NCBI GenBank assembly: GCA_010093685.1
Contig: MU006228.1
Span: 417,111-481,110, forward strand
Direction: 5' to 3'
DNA length: 64,000 nucleotides
Origin: Ophiobolus disseminans
Lineage: Eukaryota; Ascomycota; Dothideomycetes; Pleosporales; Phaeosphaeriaceae
The translations under genes and the position numbers were made by a program. This document shows positions 1 to 11,426 of the stretch, piece after piece. Under the pieces are notes generated by a model. That model saw only the letters and a program-made list of their open reading frames with translations. It had not been told where the DNA came from and ran no database searches. The stretch's first letter is position 1. The number at the start of each line of letters is the position of its first letter.

Positions 1-1145
1 GTTACATAATCCGTGATGAAACACACTATTCCTAGGTGTAGATGCTGACATGTCTTAAGCTCATGCTCAGTGACAAAGTTCATCGCATCCTGGAAGATCT
101 TTCCCGCAAGTCTGATATCCTTCTGATAAAGAAAGCTCATATCAATCGATATGAATGACACGCTCCTTGCGAACGGAGCCATTTCCAGCCTCTCGTTGTT
201 CTGGGCGTTACTCTTCCCGAGGTCGACGAAGCGACCAAAAGGCGCAACGCAGCTGAATGTTGCCTGAAGCGTTTCACCAGCAGATGTGCTGAGGATAACA
301 TCGATACCATGACCTTGGGTGAGGCGGCGCAATGTGCTAATGAAGTTGGTGTTTTGACTGGAGAACATCTGGCTTTCAGGGATTCTGAGCTTGTCGGAGA
401 GAATTGCTGTTTCTTCGTCTGAACGTGCGGTAACGTAGATCTCGGCACCAAGTGTAGAGGCGATGTGTATGGCAGCTTGACCAACAGGATCTGCGGCTTC
501 TTGGATCAAGACCTTCTCGCCAGCAGTGAAACGCGCTATGTGTACCAACGAGTACCATGCTGTAGCCTATGCTAGAGGAATGGTCGCTGCAATTTCGAAG
601 CTCATGGAATCCGGAATCGCATGCACCAGCGCCGCTTGTGTCCGTACATGCGTCGAGAATGTGTCCCGAGTCCAAGCGACTACACAATCGCCAACAGACA
701 GATGGACAGCCTCACTGCCTATCTTTGTCACGACTCCGGAGCATTCGCGACCCGGTTGGTGGCTAGTAATGATACCGCTGATGATGTTCACGTCGGTAAC
801 ATCGAGGCTTGTAGCTTGCACCTCTATTTCAACCTCAGTACGCTTCAGAGGTTGTGAAGTGGCTGCGTTGTCCTCCCAGACATTAGAGCTGTGATTTCTG
901 GAATCTGACAACCTTAGTCTCAACGATCTAGTCATCTGGAAAACTTTCTCCAGCTGTGGTGGTAGGGCAGCGACATCTGTACGAGCAATCAGGAAGTTGT
1001 TCAACTCCACGTCTTCAATAGCGCACTTGACGTGAAGAAGCCCATCTTGTTCCACAAACTCACTATCTGCAAGTTGAGCTTTCTTTCCGCAAGTTAAATG
1101 CTCTTCGTAAACACGGAAAAGAAGCTCAGTAACTTCACAAGCCAA
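1..1145 (-). pseudogene. PKS enoyl reductase domain, interrupted by one TAG
   Basis: The frame contains the GroES-like N-terminal lobe with GRECSGVV and GDCVVAW, then the Rossmann part with KVLIQEAADPVGQAAIH and GAEIYVTARSDEE, then APFGRFVDLGKS. This is the usual zinc-less ER of fungal reducing PKS, which would reduce enoyl-ACP intermediates with NADPH. A TAG at 567-569 replaces what is normally a tyrosine just before ATAWYSL. Downstream of it the same frame stays open to base 1. The pseudo-KR linker (QGLARSLRAEHEEF, about 1160-1215) runs directly into this domain. Apart from the single stop it appears undamaged. Confidence 0.85.
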
Positions 1146-1291
1146 TAGCTTCTCTTTACTGTCCAGATCGACAGTGATGCACCGAAATTCTTCGTGCTCT
1201 GCTCTGAGCGACCGAGCAAGGCCTTGAATACATTGATAAATGCAGCTCTACGCGTCACCCAGATAAGTCCTGTCGATGCATCTGCGATGCG

Positions 1292-2882
1292 CTAAAGTGA
1301 TTTGAGATCACATACAGAGATGCCAGCTAGCAATGGCTCATCGAGTTCAACGAAGCTGATGTAGATGGCGTCGGAGATGTCTTGTTTTTGAAGCATGTTG
1401 AAGGGCAGCATCCGGATATCGATACCTGAGGCTTGCATCTTCTCCAGTAGCGCGACCGCTTCTGTTGATCGCGTCATCTTGACCGGCGAGCCCGCACAAG
1501 CGACGAAGACCCGTGGACTCTCCGGTGGGGCGATCCTGCCGTTTCGCAGACTGATCTTAGGCTCGATTGCTTCGCAGATGGTTAATTTTGTACCTTCCTC
1601 CAGTGGGTCTAGCACGTCGGGGCTACTAGCTTGCAGAGTGCCGAAACCGGTTGCGTGGAGGACATCCTGCCATTGAGTCTCAGTCAAGAGTGGACCGCCC
1701 GTCCGTCCATCGGTTGCATTCCACCAGCCGCGCAGTGTGCCAAAGATGACAGAAGCAGCAAGAAGACGATTGGTCATCTCGAGAAGGATGTGTTTGCCTC
1801 CCGGACGCAGCAACTTCCGTATGTGGATCATTGTACGGTGCATGTCGGATGTAGCATGCAACACATTAGCTGCGACAATGACATCGTATGACGCAGCCTT
1901 GAAGTCTTGTGTTTCCGGATCATGTTCAACATCGAGCTTCTTGAAGTTCATGATCTGCAAAATCCCCGAACTTCTCAGTAGCGCGCTCAAAGAAGTACGA
2001 GGAAATATCGGTGTAGGTGTATGACTTGAGGCGGGCCTGATGACCCTCGCCACCCCGAAGTCCTTCAGTGGTTGGCACAGTGGCGCCGCCGGTGCCGGCA
2101 CCAGTTTCGAGGAAGTCCAAGTTGGGGTACTTGTGTGATAGCATGGTGATGTATCGTGTGATCTGCGCGTATGTGTTTGGCATGCAGACTGCAGTAGTGT
2201 AGTAGTCTTCGAGCATATTCTCGTGAGTCATGAGGGTAAGTGGCTCAACTTCTTGCCTAAAGACTGCAGGCAGAGCCTCGCCAACACGCACAAGCAGCTT
2301 TCCGTCATAAGCTGTTTCGTGATTACGGTAGTGCTCGGCGAGTACTTCTAATTTGAAAGTCATTTGCGGGCCACGAAGCTGCTGCCATTCTTCGGTCTGC
2401 TGTGGATGGATCTTGCACACCACATCATGTCGTAACCTCACTAGGTCTTTGTAGAAAAGCTGGTGATGTGGAAGCATATTGTCCACTTCCACCTTATCAA
2501 CGTCTTGGAGTACCGTGTCAATGAAATAGTAGGCTAGAAGTTCGAGTTCTCGAACGGTCTTGGGACGATCATCGGGTCGCGGTGCTGCTTGAAGCACTCG
2601 ATCTAAGTTTGCGCGATCGATGAGTTCAACATCCGGCTCCCATGCCGGTTTGTAGCAGTGCTTTACTATCGTTCGCTCCTGAACGAAGGAGCCATCATTG
2701 GATTTAATGGCCACAACCTTGAAGCCATCCAAGAGTGCGACTGGCTGGGAAGTATTGGCATCAAGAGCAACGACGTTGCTTTTGCTTCTCGACTCCCCAG
2801 GCGCTCAGCAGTAACCACGACATTGAGACGATACCCGATTTGGGCGAGGATATTTGATGAGATGGAGATTTCTTCGACATAT
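1292..2882 (-). pseudogene. PKS C-methyltransferase domain, frameshifted
   Basis: This stretch encodes the SAM-dependent C-methyltransferase of a reducing PKS. Visible motifs are LDFLETGAGTGGAT (SAM-binding glycine loop), YTYTDISSYFFERA, YDVIVAANVLHAT and LLRPGGKHILLEMT. The two halves are in different frames, with the shift near 1950, where the words FGDFADH and MNFKKLDVEH meet. Another shift near 2735 separates the domain from the DH tail. At the downstream end, an in-frame TAG at 1292-1294 precedes RIADASTGLIWVTR, which is normal PKS linker, so the stop probably arose by a single base change. The SAM loop itself is not mutated. Confidence 0.8.
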
Positions 2883-2929
2883 CTGAAGAACGTTAGCTTA
2901 ATTTTTTTGGAGTCTGGTGCTATGCTTAC

Positions 2930-3732
2930 GTCGGGACTATGGCATTGCTGAGTTTCTTCAAGCCGACACCTCCCAAAGCGGGCAATGCAAGTTGCAGAAA
3001 GTTGTCCAGTGTCGCAGGGTGTAGCAATCTTTCGTGTTCAAATTCTTTTGGATTGCCACTGCGCGTGTTGGTCACCTCGGCCACACCAGCAACTCGACTT
3101 GGCACTCGAGGATTGACAGTGATGTTCTTTAAGCCCTGAAACAGAGGTCCGTAAGTAAGACCTATCGCACTTACACCTGCGTAGCGTAGAAGCCAGCTGA
3201 ATCCATCAACTGACTTGAGGGTGAATGAGCATCTGCCCACTCATCTTGGCATTCTGCAGCTAATTGCTGATTGTCGTTCTGATTAGTGCCAATGGAGACA
3301 ATTCCACGACAATTCTCAGCCCATCCAGCACTAGTGGTGTAGGAGAAGATACGAAACTCGCGCCAAGTGTCTGATGATCCAACGGCACTGGTTGACTGAG
3401 GGTGCATTGACGGACAAGTCTCGACGCCCTCATCGGTATCCGGCACCACTAACGCACGCTTGATGCTCACTTCGTGCAGCCGGTATTCTAGATTGATGTC
3501 CGACTCTTTCGCCCCGAGAGCTGATGATAGATATCTGCACGCTTCAATTGCCATACAAAGGTAGCCACACGCAGGGAATGACACATTTTCTTGTACTGTT
3601 ATATGTGATCTCGTAGCCAAGGCTGTTCGCGCAGACGAAGAAAGTTTCTGAATCGTGGCTCCATAGGGTTCTAGTCATGTGAAGGAGCGCCGAGAATTTC
3701 TGTCCTGGCAGAGTTGCGAAAGCGATAATCAC
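2930..3732 (-). pseudogene. PKS dehydratase domain, frameshifted
   Basis: The N-terminal hot-dog half carries SHITVQENVSFPACGYL, matching the catalytic-His region and the FPxxGY motif of fungal PKS dehydratases. The second half carries TYGPLFQGLKNI and HPATLDNFLQ, the region of the catalytic Asp. A one-base shift near 3190 moves the reading frame between the halves: one frame stops just after FYATQV, and the other picks up at SAIGLTYGP. The domain would dehydrate beta-hydroxyacyl intermediates. It ends at a well-formed intron donor (2929), after which the coding sequence resumes at 2882 with YVEEISISSNI. Confidence 0.8.
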
Positions 3733-3764
3733 GACTCAGCCGTGATTCATACCAATAGCTGCGG

Positions 3765-4832
3765 GTGTGCTTCCAGGGGTACTGGGGTAGGTTGGTCAGG
3801 ACTTGCACTGACTCCCTAGGCTCAACACGGAAATTGACCTACAGTAGCCGCAGTAGAGGAGATTCTGGCTTCGTTACACCAACAGACGATGTACCGTCCA
3901 ATACACTCCCACGGTCTCCCATATTTGTGATTTCCGCTCACGATGAACGAGGACTTCTTTGTACAGCAGGCGATTTGGCAGACTACCTCGAGACCCAGTC
4001 GAAGGTCGACGAAGAACAACTACTGGATCGTCTGGCGTACATACTCTCTCAACGTCGCTCGCGGTTGTCTCACGGCTATGCGGTGATAGCTGCAAGTAGA
4101 GCAGATCTGATCGGTGCACTGCGCAAGCCATCACCTACGCATAACAGCATTAACTCACCGCCTCGCATTGGCTTCCTTTTCACAGGTCAAGGAGGGTCGC
4201 GGTACAAGATGGGAAGGGAATTGCTCTCTTACCCCGACTTCCAAACTAGTCTACGACACTCTGAAGCACACATGGATCGTCTCGGAGCGCAGTTGTCTTT
4301 GATGGAGGAATTTCTCAAAAGTAAATCCGAGTTACGAGTCAATGAGGCAACTATCAGTCAGCCCCTCTGTACCGCCATCCAAATTGCGCTTGTCGATCTG
4401 CTCGCTACTTGAGATGTACGACCGCACAGTGTTGTTGGACACTCGAGCGGAGAAATTGCTGCGGCTTATGTTGTAGCTGCGTTGACCGCCGATACAGCAA
4501 TGACCGTTGCATATTTCCGCAGCTTGTTGGCTCCAAGAGTGAAGGACTTGGGTCATCAAGGGAGTATGATGGCTCGTCGGTCTTTCAGAAAGCGAGGCAA
4601 ACGAAGAGGTTGCTCGGCTAAATAATAATGTCGGAAAAGCCATCGTGGCTTGCATCAATAGCCCTCGCAGCGTGACAGTCTCGGGAGACACAACGGCCGT
4701 CGAAATGCTACATGCGATGTTGGTTTCCAAGGGCACATTCGCAAAGATTTTACTTGTCGATGTCGCTTACCATTCTCATCACATGCACGCCATTGCAGAT
4801 GAGTATCTGGAACGACTGCATGAGATCGATCC
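3765..4832 (+). pseudogene. PKS acyltransferase segment, inverted relative to the rest of the PKS
   Basis: Unlike every other piece of this PKS, the malonyl-CoA acyltransferase reads on the plus strand. It shows the KS-AT linker, FLFTGQGGSRYKMG, the nucleophile motif GHSSGE (4437-4454), LSESEANEEVARLNN, and the tail VDVAYHSHHMHAIADEYL. One TGA at 4410-4412 sits where fungal ATs usually have Trp (before DVRPHSVVGHS), and one frameshift lies near 4572. Otherwise the domain is complete. Its left end abuts the DH on the opposite strand near 3740-3790. Its right end abuts the KS stub within about 4824-4836, where the octamer GATCGATC (4824-4831) is self-complementary. A local inversion, accompanied by loss of most of the KS, is the simplest reading. 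Confidence 0.85.
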
Positions 4833-4945
4833 GCCGGCACTTCGCTGCGCGCCGGTTTCTTCCCGAGCAAAAGATCCCATAGCTTCTCGCCGTTCGTGGC
4901 GTCCCCAGGAAAGCGGTATCCGATGCCTATGACAACGATGGGCAT
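4824..4945 (-). pseudogene. PKS ketosynthase N-terminal stub
   Basis: The minus-strand frame from the ATG at 4945 (or an in-frame upstream ATG at 4969) gives MPIVVIGIGYRFPGD, EKLWDLLLGKKPARSEVPAD, the unmistakable start of a fungal PKS ketosynthase. After about 40 residues the KS stops abruptly at the junction with the inverted AT. The Cys-His-His active site is absent from the window. This marks the original 5' end of the PKS and fixes its orientation. Confidence 0.85.
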
Positions 4946-4969
4946 GGTGGACTGATCTCTGCAGGCCAT

Positions 4970-6867
4970 TGTTGTGGTGCCTCAGTGAAAATAGCTCGGG
5001 TTGTACAAAATCTCGCTAGTCTGATCAGCCTCCAAGAATATAGTGAGCTTCCCTTCACTCAATGACCCGCTCATCATGAAAATAACGAATGATATAGACA
5101 CCAGTACTCGTAAAAGAGTCAAGCACATACCGATACCTTCGTTCGTAGTCGTTCGTGTCTCTGCTGCTGAAGGAGCAATATGTGAAGCTGCCAACAATCG
5201 AGGTAATGAACACGAAAGTTGAGTGTGTACGCACTTCAAATTCTCGAAGTTCTAATCGTACGATGAATAAACGCGAGAGATGAACATGCAGCAACGGCCT
5301 GAATACCCATGCTTTTGAGTACTGCGATTGCCATCATCTGAGTCACCGCCTTGAAACGACAACCGCATCGAGATGAGCTCTTAGTGTAGCCTCAAGAGCA
5401 ACTGATAGGTTAAGAGTGCTTCATGAAGCGCCACCAGGAACTCGCGGCACGGACATAGCTCAGTCAGTGATGGTGCGCGAAACGGTAGAGAATGCGAGAT
5501 CTTTATCCGTGGTGATCACAGTCAAGAAGCCGTATCACTTCCGTCTACAATACGAGTGCCTCAAAGTAGGCGTTTTCTTCCTCTCTCATAGGCTCTTTGT
5601 AGTGTTCAAACAAGTCACTGAGGCTACGAAGAAGCTCGTTCTTTTTGAGCGTTTGGGCCTGTGCGTATTTAGATGGGTTCTAAACAACCAGAAAAGGTTC
5701 GTCTACGTACTTCGGTCCTCCACAACCTTGCATGTCGATGACTCCCACCATGATGGAGTGTAACTTGTAACAAACGCGTTAGTATGCCTGTAAAGCGTTA
5801 GCCGTGCCGGGATTGACGGTTGTAGTGTACATGAGTAGGGGTCCACATTCCGCGTGCGTACATCGTCGCTCCTTTAACGCGAGTTCTCGATAGTGGAAGT
5901 CGCTCTAAGTACACGTGGAGGTCGTTAGTTGGCTATCATCTGGCGCAAAGATGCACTTGTCGTCTTACTAGGTACTGGATCCTTTGGCGCTATTGAGATA
6001 ATGTATCCCGAGCACGAACTTTGGATGATGCGCATCGCCGACCCACGCACACCTAGTACTGTGGCAGTTATTTGCGGCCAGGGGCTCTCCTCACTCCTAA
6101 GCGGGCGGTAAACAGCGCCAAAGCTGGACTCGTGTAGTGAGACAGTGGCAGCAGCGGCAAGTGCGCGAATTTATGTGGAGATAACAGGAACTAGACTCGG
6201 TGGCTTTTGGCAAACAGCTGGTACGAAGACGAGCGGAATAGTAGCTATGATAGCAGTCTAACACGTTGAGTATGTATGGTGATCGTGCGTCTCACTCTGG
6301 GGTTGGATTGCTGCGATCGGAGCGTTCCTGGTTGATGTAACCAAGCACAGCGCCAATTCACCCGCTGCGATGGGTGTTACGCAGCATAATCGGCAGAACG
6401 TGCGGGGTGGTGCAGAAGCGCCGTAACATGCAAGTGAAGGATTCGGAACGTGCACCGGACTGATGTGTGCAGCTAAGCGTAGGCGAAGGCACGCTTCCTA
6501 GAAGTAACTACCACGCTAGCGCAAATCCATCGCGTGAGTAGCCTAGTAAATTTCCATAAATCTGTCATATCATGTCTTGGGACCAATTATCGATGGAGAG
6601 ACTTTGTATCTTTCATGAGTCAGATCGCCATGTCATTATTCGCAGTAGTAGCCCCGGAAGATCGGTCAACAGCTATCCTAGCTAGTAGGTGTGGTCCCAG
6701 CTAAACACTCTCTGCCCGAATGCGGCCCCAGGTAGATAGCCTTGAGGTGACCAAAAATGGGATCCCGTTCTCTTTTGAATGCTCCCATTGGCGTGATTTT
6801 CTTGCTGATCACCCACCGCACCTTCTCCCTTCGACGGCTCCTCCCAGTCTTCTGCAATGTCAGAGCC
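4970..6867. other. Gene-free interval between PKS relic and methyltransferase relic
   Basis: No open frame here resembles a known protein, and the short frames present have no consistent codon bias. Composition is near 50% GC, so there is no obvious AT-rich, RIP-type island. The original PKS promoter would have been around 4970-5400. It could hide older, unrecognisable cluster genes. Confidence 0.5.
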
Positions 6868-6869
6868 TG

Positions 6870-8334
6870 TGGAATCATTTGCCTTCGGAGTTTCAAGATA
6901 AGTTTCGATGAGGCTCATGTTTCCTTTTCCATTGATGGCTTTGATCTTGATACAAGTGGTCAGCTGTACAACCCAAGAATTGCATCATCGGGTACTCCCC
7001 TTGAACCGAGCATCCGCCTCAGAAAGCAGGTTTCGAAACTCCTCCTCCGTCCTCTGCTTGGCACCGAGAACAAGCATTATCAAAATGTCGGCTTGCCTCA
7101 TCCTGTTGTCGTGGTACCTCGTGGCTTCACCGAGTGCAGGCAAAACCACATCATTGATGAGTAGTTGTGTTCCTGTAGGACTCTTCTCTAGCGCAGGAAC
7201 GAGGGCTCTGAAGATACGAATCCAATCTGCGTCGCTCCAGTTGTGTGTAATGTATCGCAAAAGGTATGCTGCTGCTCTAGAAACTGGCTGTTTCGTGAAG
7301 AAGTCATGTGGCATGAAAGTGACTCTGCCATTGAGGTCCGAGAATTCATTCTGGGTCAGAGAGTCTTCTACTATGAGCTCGAAATTCGGGAATGTCTTGA
7401 GTGTCATTGGCGAACTGTATATCCACAATCCGGCTTATTGCAGCTCATACGCGGGCAAGCGCGACACTCATGTGACCGGACCCACCTCCAACATCGATGA
7501 CCTTGCGATTTGAGATCTGATCCCAGTGGTAGCTCTCTTTCAGGGTTTCGAAATGCCGCTCCACTAGAGCATGTCAGTAGCTGTCAACGAACGGCCACGA
7601 GAACTGTACGTCTTGAAACACCAGCCATTGCGCTTGCAAAGCGAGTCGCCCTCTTGGAATCTTGCTTATAGAACTGGAAGAGATCGGTTCCGTGACGAGT
7701 AACGAAAGCGTTCTTCTGTCCGTTGGTTTCCGTAGGAGATTCCTGGATACTGGCCGATGTCTCGGACGTCGCCTTGAAGAACTCGTCGAGCCTAGTTAGA
7801 TATCAATCACATGTCTTCATAATCAGATCTCAAACATACTGGTCGTGCATTACACCCCGCCACCGCTTGTCGTGCAAGTAAAGCACACTTTCTTCATGTG
7901 TGCTTAAACATGTCCTTCTCAACCTCCTCAAAAACTCGATCCGAGGTCAGCATCCGCAAGAACCGTGCTACACGATCTTCGTCCATGCCCACTCTCTCCG
8001 CGATATCTCGCGCATGAACTTTTCCATCCTCCGGTATAGCTTCGAAGAAATTGAATTCGCAAGCTACTTGCCAAGCTGCTAGATCATAAAGATAGCACAT
8101 AAACGTGCGAGCGTCGTTTTTTGGCCCATTGACGAGGCGCAATAGATTTCTGGTGGTGTCATTGAGACGTGCGCGTATAGCAATTAGCTCTGGAGTCTCT
8201 GGCACAGACTCGGAATCTGTCTCAAAGGTGGGCTCGCGAAGGCTCTTCGCTTCCAGATGAGTGACGATGTTACTCGTCAGTTGCTCCACTTCCTTAGCCA
8301 GGGCCAAAAGGATTGAGGGCTGTCCCGAACTCAT
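6870..8334 (-). pseudogene. Broken SAM-dependent O-methyltransferase
   Basis: This belongs to the fungal COMT-like family associated with secondary metabolism. From the ATG at 8334 an N-terminal winged-helix/dimerisation half runs to an intact 48-nt intron (7792-7839; GTATGT, CTAAC, TAG) and continues with HGTDLFQFYKQD and RFASAMAG. Then come the SAM loop VIDVGGGSGHMS (about 7465-7500), FPNFELIVED, RYITHNWSDADW with the catalytic His, FRNLLSEADARF and the terminal MSLIE. Frameshifts near 7612 and 7400-7440 and a TGA near 7577 separate these blocks, so no full-length enzyme is possible. It points the same way as the PKS relic 2 kb away and probably methylated that polyketide. Both genes appear to have decayed by similar small lesions. 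Confidence 0.85.
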
Positions 8335-9660
8335 GATGAGTGCTATAGTCTGTATCTTGTTGCTTGAAGTTGCGAAGCTTTCATACTTTTGCGGAGAGGA
8401 ATCAGCCGCGCCACTCGTTAGTCCTCATTGCGAGCTGACCAGCCAATTTGTGCTTCTAAGCCTACTCAGACTCCAGACAAATGACATCGGTAATTTATCG
8501 TACTGCATGACAGCTGCAGGTACCAGGAGTGATCGATGATCTATTGGGTGTAACTGCACATCCTGGTGCCGCTTGACACAAACGCATTCTAATGCCTCTT
8601 ATGACGATTCGCCGTTTTCTGGGCTGATCCCGGCTTGTTTGCAATTCCTTACAACTGTCATCTTGCAGAGCCTGTTGCTGATGCAGAAAATGATTTTCTT
8701 CTTCACGCCAGCTATGGCTCAAGAAGCGGTGCCATTCATGTGCCAATGAGGCATAATTCAGGCGAGAGCTGGCGGTAACTCTTTGACTACAATCAGCCAG
8801 CAGCGTATGTCACGGTACTCCTTGAAGCTGAGGGTTTAGCCAGGTGGAGGTAACTCAGGAAACGCCACCAGTGCGCTAGTAAGCATGTAGAGGTTGTACA
8901 TATACATATGCATGCGCTGTCAGCACGGGCTGAGTGTGGGCTTCTCCCCGCCTTAGTTAAGGGTTAATAGGAAGGGTAAGTTACAGTAAGAGTTATTTGA
9001 AGTAAGGGATACTGGAGGTAAGGGTAACTGAAGGGAAGCTTGGAAGAGTTAGTGAAGTCTATCAAAAGCAATTTGCAATACTTATTTCTAAGTGGATAGT
9101 GAAGATGAAGGTTACTGCTGGGTAGAGTAAGTATTATCTGCAGAAGTGACATCAGTTTTTGATACGTTTCTATGACTAAGAGTGCCTAAAGTTAGTCTAT
9201 AGCTGACTCCATTTTCGCTATGGCCATTTGACATGCCCGTGCTTCCTGGTTCCCAGTCTCGCCTGATTCTCTCGGTACTTGCGAGGTCGTCCACTGGTAA
9301 GCTCTATCGGTACATAGGTAGGCCAGAATGGTTGTTCGTAACTTAGAGGACTCCCTCATGGACCGGACAGCGTCTTGTTGAAGAGGTTTTCGTGCGACAA
9401 CACGTTCTATTTGTGAAGTTCATCAAGAATGGTAGTTACAAGGTGTGAACGTTGTCAGCCAGCGCCGTTTTCCCCCCGCCTTCCGAAGCCCGAAACCACT
9501 CGCCAATCGGAGTACGAGGAAGTCCGCCACGCATCATGGAGTGATGGCAGCTCTCCCTCCAACATTTTGTCAAGTTTCAAACTTCGCTGATTCCCACTCG
9601 CGAGGTCTGTTGCTTGATTTCCAATTTCTCATCACCTTCAAGTTCAAATTCGAGATCACG
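8335..9660. other. Gene-free interval with a purine-rich, low-complexity stretch
   Basis: No gene is supported. From about 8945 to 9130 the plus strand is rich in imperfect copies of AAGGGTAA/GTAAG-like words, giving a purine-skewed low-complexity tract. The promoter and 5' UTR of the DUF4267-like gene occupy the right end; a pyrimidine-rich stretch precedes its ATG. Confidence 0.45.
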
Positions 9661-10149
9661 ATGTCGACACAAACACGCAACCTCTTCCACCACCTCCCTC
9701 CGCCAGCAGAGTGTCTCGCACTTATTGTCGGCGCATTAGAGCTTCTTCCTTTCGGCATTCTCGGTCTGCGAAATCCCGCAGTATTCGCGGACGGTTACGG
9801 CTTACCCATCGCCAACGACACATCCTCAAGCAACACATCGACGAACGGCAACGCGAGTGGATTATCACCAGAAGCGGAACAGCAGACAAAGAAGGCTTTG
9901 GTGGCAGCCATTGCAGCGCGCAATGTACAGAACGGAATACTATTATTGACGTTCGGGCTGGTGTTGAGGGATCGAAGGAGTTTGGGTGTAGCTGTCATGG
10001 CTGGCTTGGTAGCAACGGTCGCGGACACTGTCATTGTGAGAGCATATGGTGTAAAGGACAAAATTGCGGGTCATTATATTGGCATCTTCAACAGCTTAGC
10101 AATTGGTGGAAGTTTATTATACTGGGGGCGGAATGATCCGCTATGGTAG
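9661..10149 (+). CDS. DUF4267-like small membrane protein
   Basis: This 162-residue protein begins at the ATG at 9661. An open frame extends upstream, but that part is low-complexity with no membrane segment, and this ATG follows a typical pyrimidine-rich fungal leader. Hydrophobic segments are seen around residues 18-37 (LALIVGALELLPFGILGL), 85-105, 110-130 and 140-155, with a Ser/Asn/Thr-rich loop between the first two. The order (GALEL, R-N-V-Q-N-G, a short basic DRRSLG turn, then a final YIGIFNSLAIGG helix) resembles fungal DUF4267 proteins, four-helix membrane proteins of unknown function. No intron is needed. The family assignment is by pattern only. Confidence 0.75.
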   Translation: MSTQTRNLFHHLPPPAECLALIVGALELLPFGILGLRNPAVFADGYGLPIANDTSSSNTSTNGNASGLSPEAEQQTKKALVAAIAARNVQNGILLLTFGLVLRDRRSLGVAVMAGLVATVADTVIVRAYGVKDKIAGHYIGIFNSLAIGGSLLYWGRNDPLW

Positions 10150-11426
10150 AATGTACGATTGGACTCGCCTGACTTGGTAGTCATGATTGCATCACCTTGG
10201 ATCAGGACCGAGAGGTATCCTTTCTTCTTTCATCAGATTCCACTCTGCAACGGAACCGACACCAAGAGGATGCCAGACGCGTTCAAGTCCAAAAGGAATG
10301 TGGAAGCAGCAGCTTAGGATCGGGATAGTTAAGATAGAAAACGATCGTTAGGGACTCAGCTAGTGACACTTTCTAGCCGAAGTAGTGAAACGGATCAATC
10401 GTTCTTGCACCCCATGTTGCAATCATTCATTTGCCAACCCAAAGACTTCGCCTGCAAAGACTCGCAGGTACAATCTAAACAGTCTTTTGCGAAATAACGT
10501 TACAAGGATAGACGAGCTCCTTGATGGGATACGAATAGTTGCAACGCCTGGCGTTTCGAGCGATGAGCATGACCTCTTACAAGGCTGTCTTTCTTGGTGT
10601 TTCGCCTCCAATATCCCACACTTCTTCAGCTCGACCAATTCCTGGACATTCATTGCGCCCTCATGTCCCGGCATATTGTTTTTTGGTGGTTGATGGAGAA
10701 GGCTCGTTTGTACTATTCGTTGAGTGGAGTTATGGAACCACCCGCTATGGATGACGTGCTTCGGAGAACGGAAGTCGACATCGCGCCCAGGGTCCTGGCT
10801 TCTGGGTACTGCATTGGCGATGTCCGCAACAACAAGCCTCAAAACCAGAACTGTCCATCTCGCGTACATATTGGCATATGCGACGTGTTTCTAATCTTAA
10901 ATGTTTTGCGATGCGATGTAATTATGAACTCGTGCGGCTCTTTGAGCTTCGCCCATCAAGAGACGCACGCCAACTTCTGAATGTTGGCAAAAGCTTGGTG
11001 GACAAGAACACAAACGGGCACATGCGCACACAGCACAAGAAGAAATACAACAAAAGAGCAGACAAGACATCTAGTTGCGCGACGACCCGATTTCAAATTC
11101 TTGGAGAAACTGATGAATTCGCTATCATCACACCAGGTTCTTCAGCAACCCGGCTATGTTTCGTCAGTACGGAGCCAGCCAAGCAGTCAAGCAACTACAA
11201 TCTTGAGATCAGGGCTGCCGAGAGACGCGGGACCAGACTTGCCAGGAGTTGACCGCACTTGGCGACCATTTTGGCTCTCAGCTTCTGTGTGCAGAGCGTA
11301 ATCGGGGCAATGAGAGATTAGACGTAGTTGGGTGCGCTGCATATAAATGCAGGTGTATCCTTGACATAGGTCTAGTCAGCGCACTATCTTTACACTTTCT
11401 GCATTTTCGCATAGGCATCGTGCAAG
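10150..11426. other. Intergenic interval, no supported gene
   Basis: The frames on both strands, including a 148-codon minus frame (10423-10869) that starts with a hydrophobic leader, lack family resemblance and overlap comparable frames on the other strand. They are treated as chance. A TATATAAA-like element (ATATAAATG, about 11340-11348) lies roughly 80 bp before the MFS start codon and may be its core promoter. Confidence 0.45.

Larger units (their letters stand above)
1..4969 (-). pseudogene. Highly reducing polyketide synthase relic (KS stub, DH, MT, ER; 3' end off the left edge)
   Basis: Read on the minus strand, the locus gives recognisable pieces of an iterative reducing type I PKS in the usual order: KS N-terminus, DH, C-methyltransferase, pseudo-KR linker and enoyl reductase. 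The ER continues beyond base 1, so KR and ACP would lie outside the window. The gene is dead. The AT piece is inverted (separate entry), about 380 residues of KS are absent, and there are in-frame TAG codons near 567-569 and 1292-1294 plus frameshifts near 1240, 1950, 2735 and 3190. An intact 47-nt intron (2883-2929, GTAAGC donor, GCTAAC branch, TTCAG acceptor) in the right frame shows the gene was once functional. The product is unknown. Long stretches of open frame between lesions suggest fairly recent decay. Confidence 0.9.

Noticed and set aside
5451..5520. tRNA-like start (GGACATAGCTCAGTCAG) on the plus strand
   Set aside because: The A-box resemblance is not followed by an anticodon arm or a B-box.
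1..8334. RIP mutation as the cause of the PKS and methyltransferase decay
   Set aside because: Lesions are few, several are frameshifts and an inversion, the two TAG/TGA changes I could place are not consistently in CpA context, and the region is not AT-rich.
8945..9130. Telomere-like repeat
   Set aside because: AAGGGTTAA-like words occur but no regular TTAGGG array.
10423..10869. Minus-strand frame with a hydrophobic leader as a small secreted protein
   Set aside because: The mature part lacks the cysteine pattern or repeat structure of fungal secreted proteins and overlaps plus-strand frames; evidence too thin.
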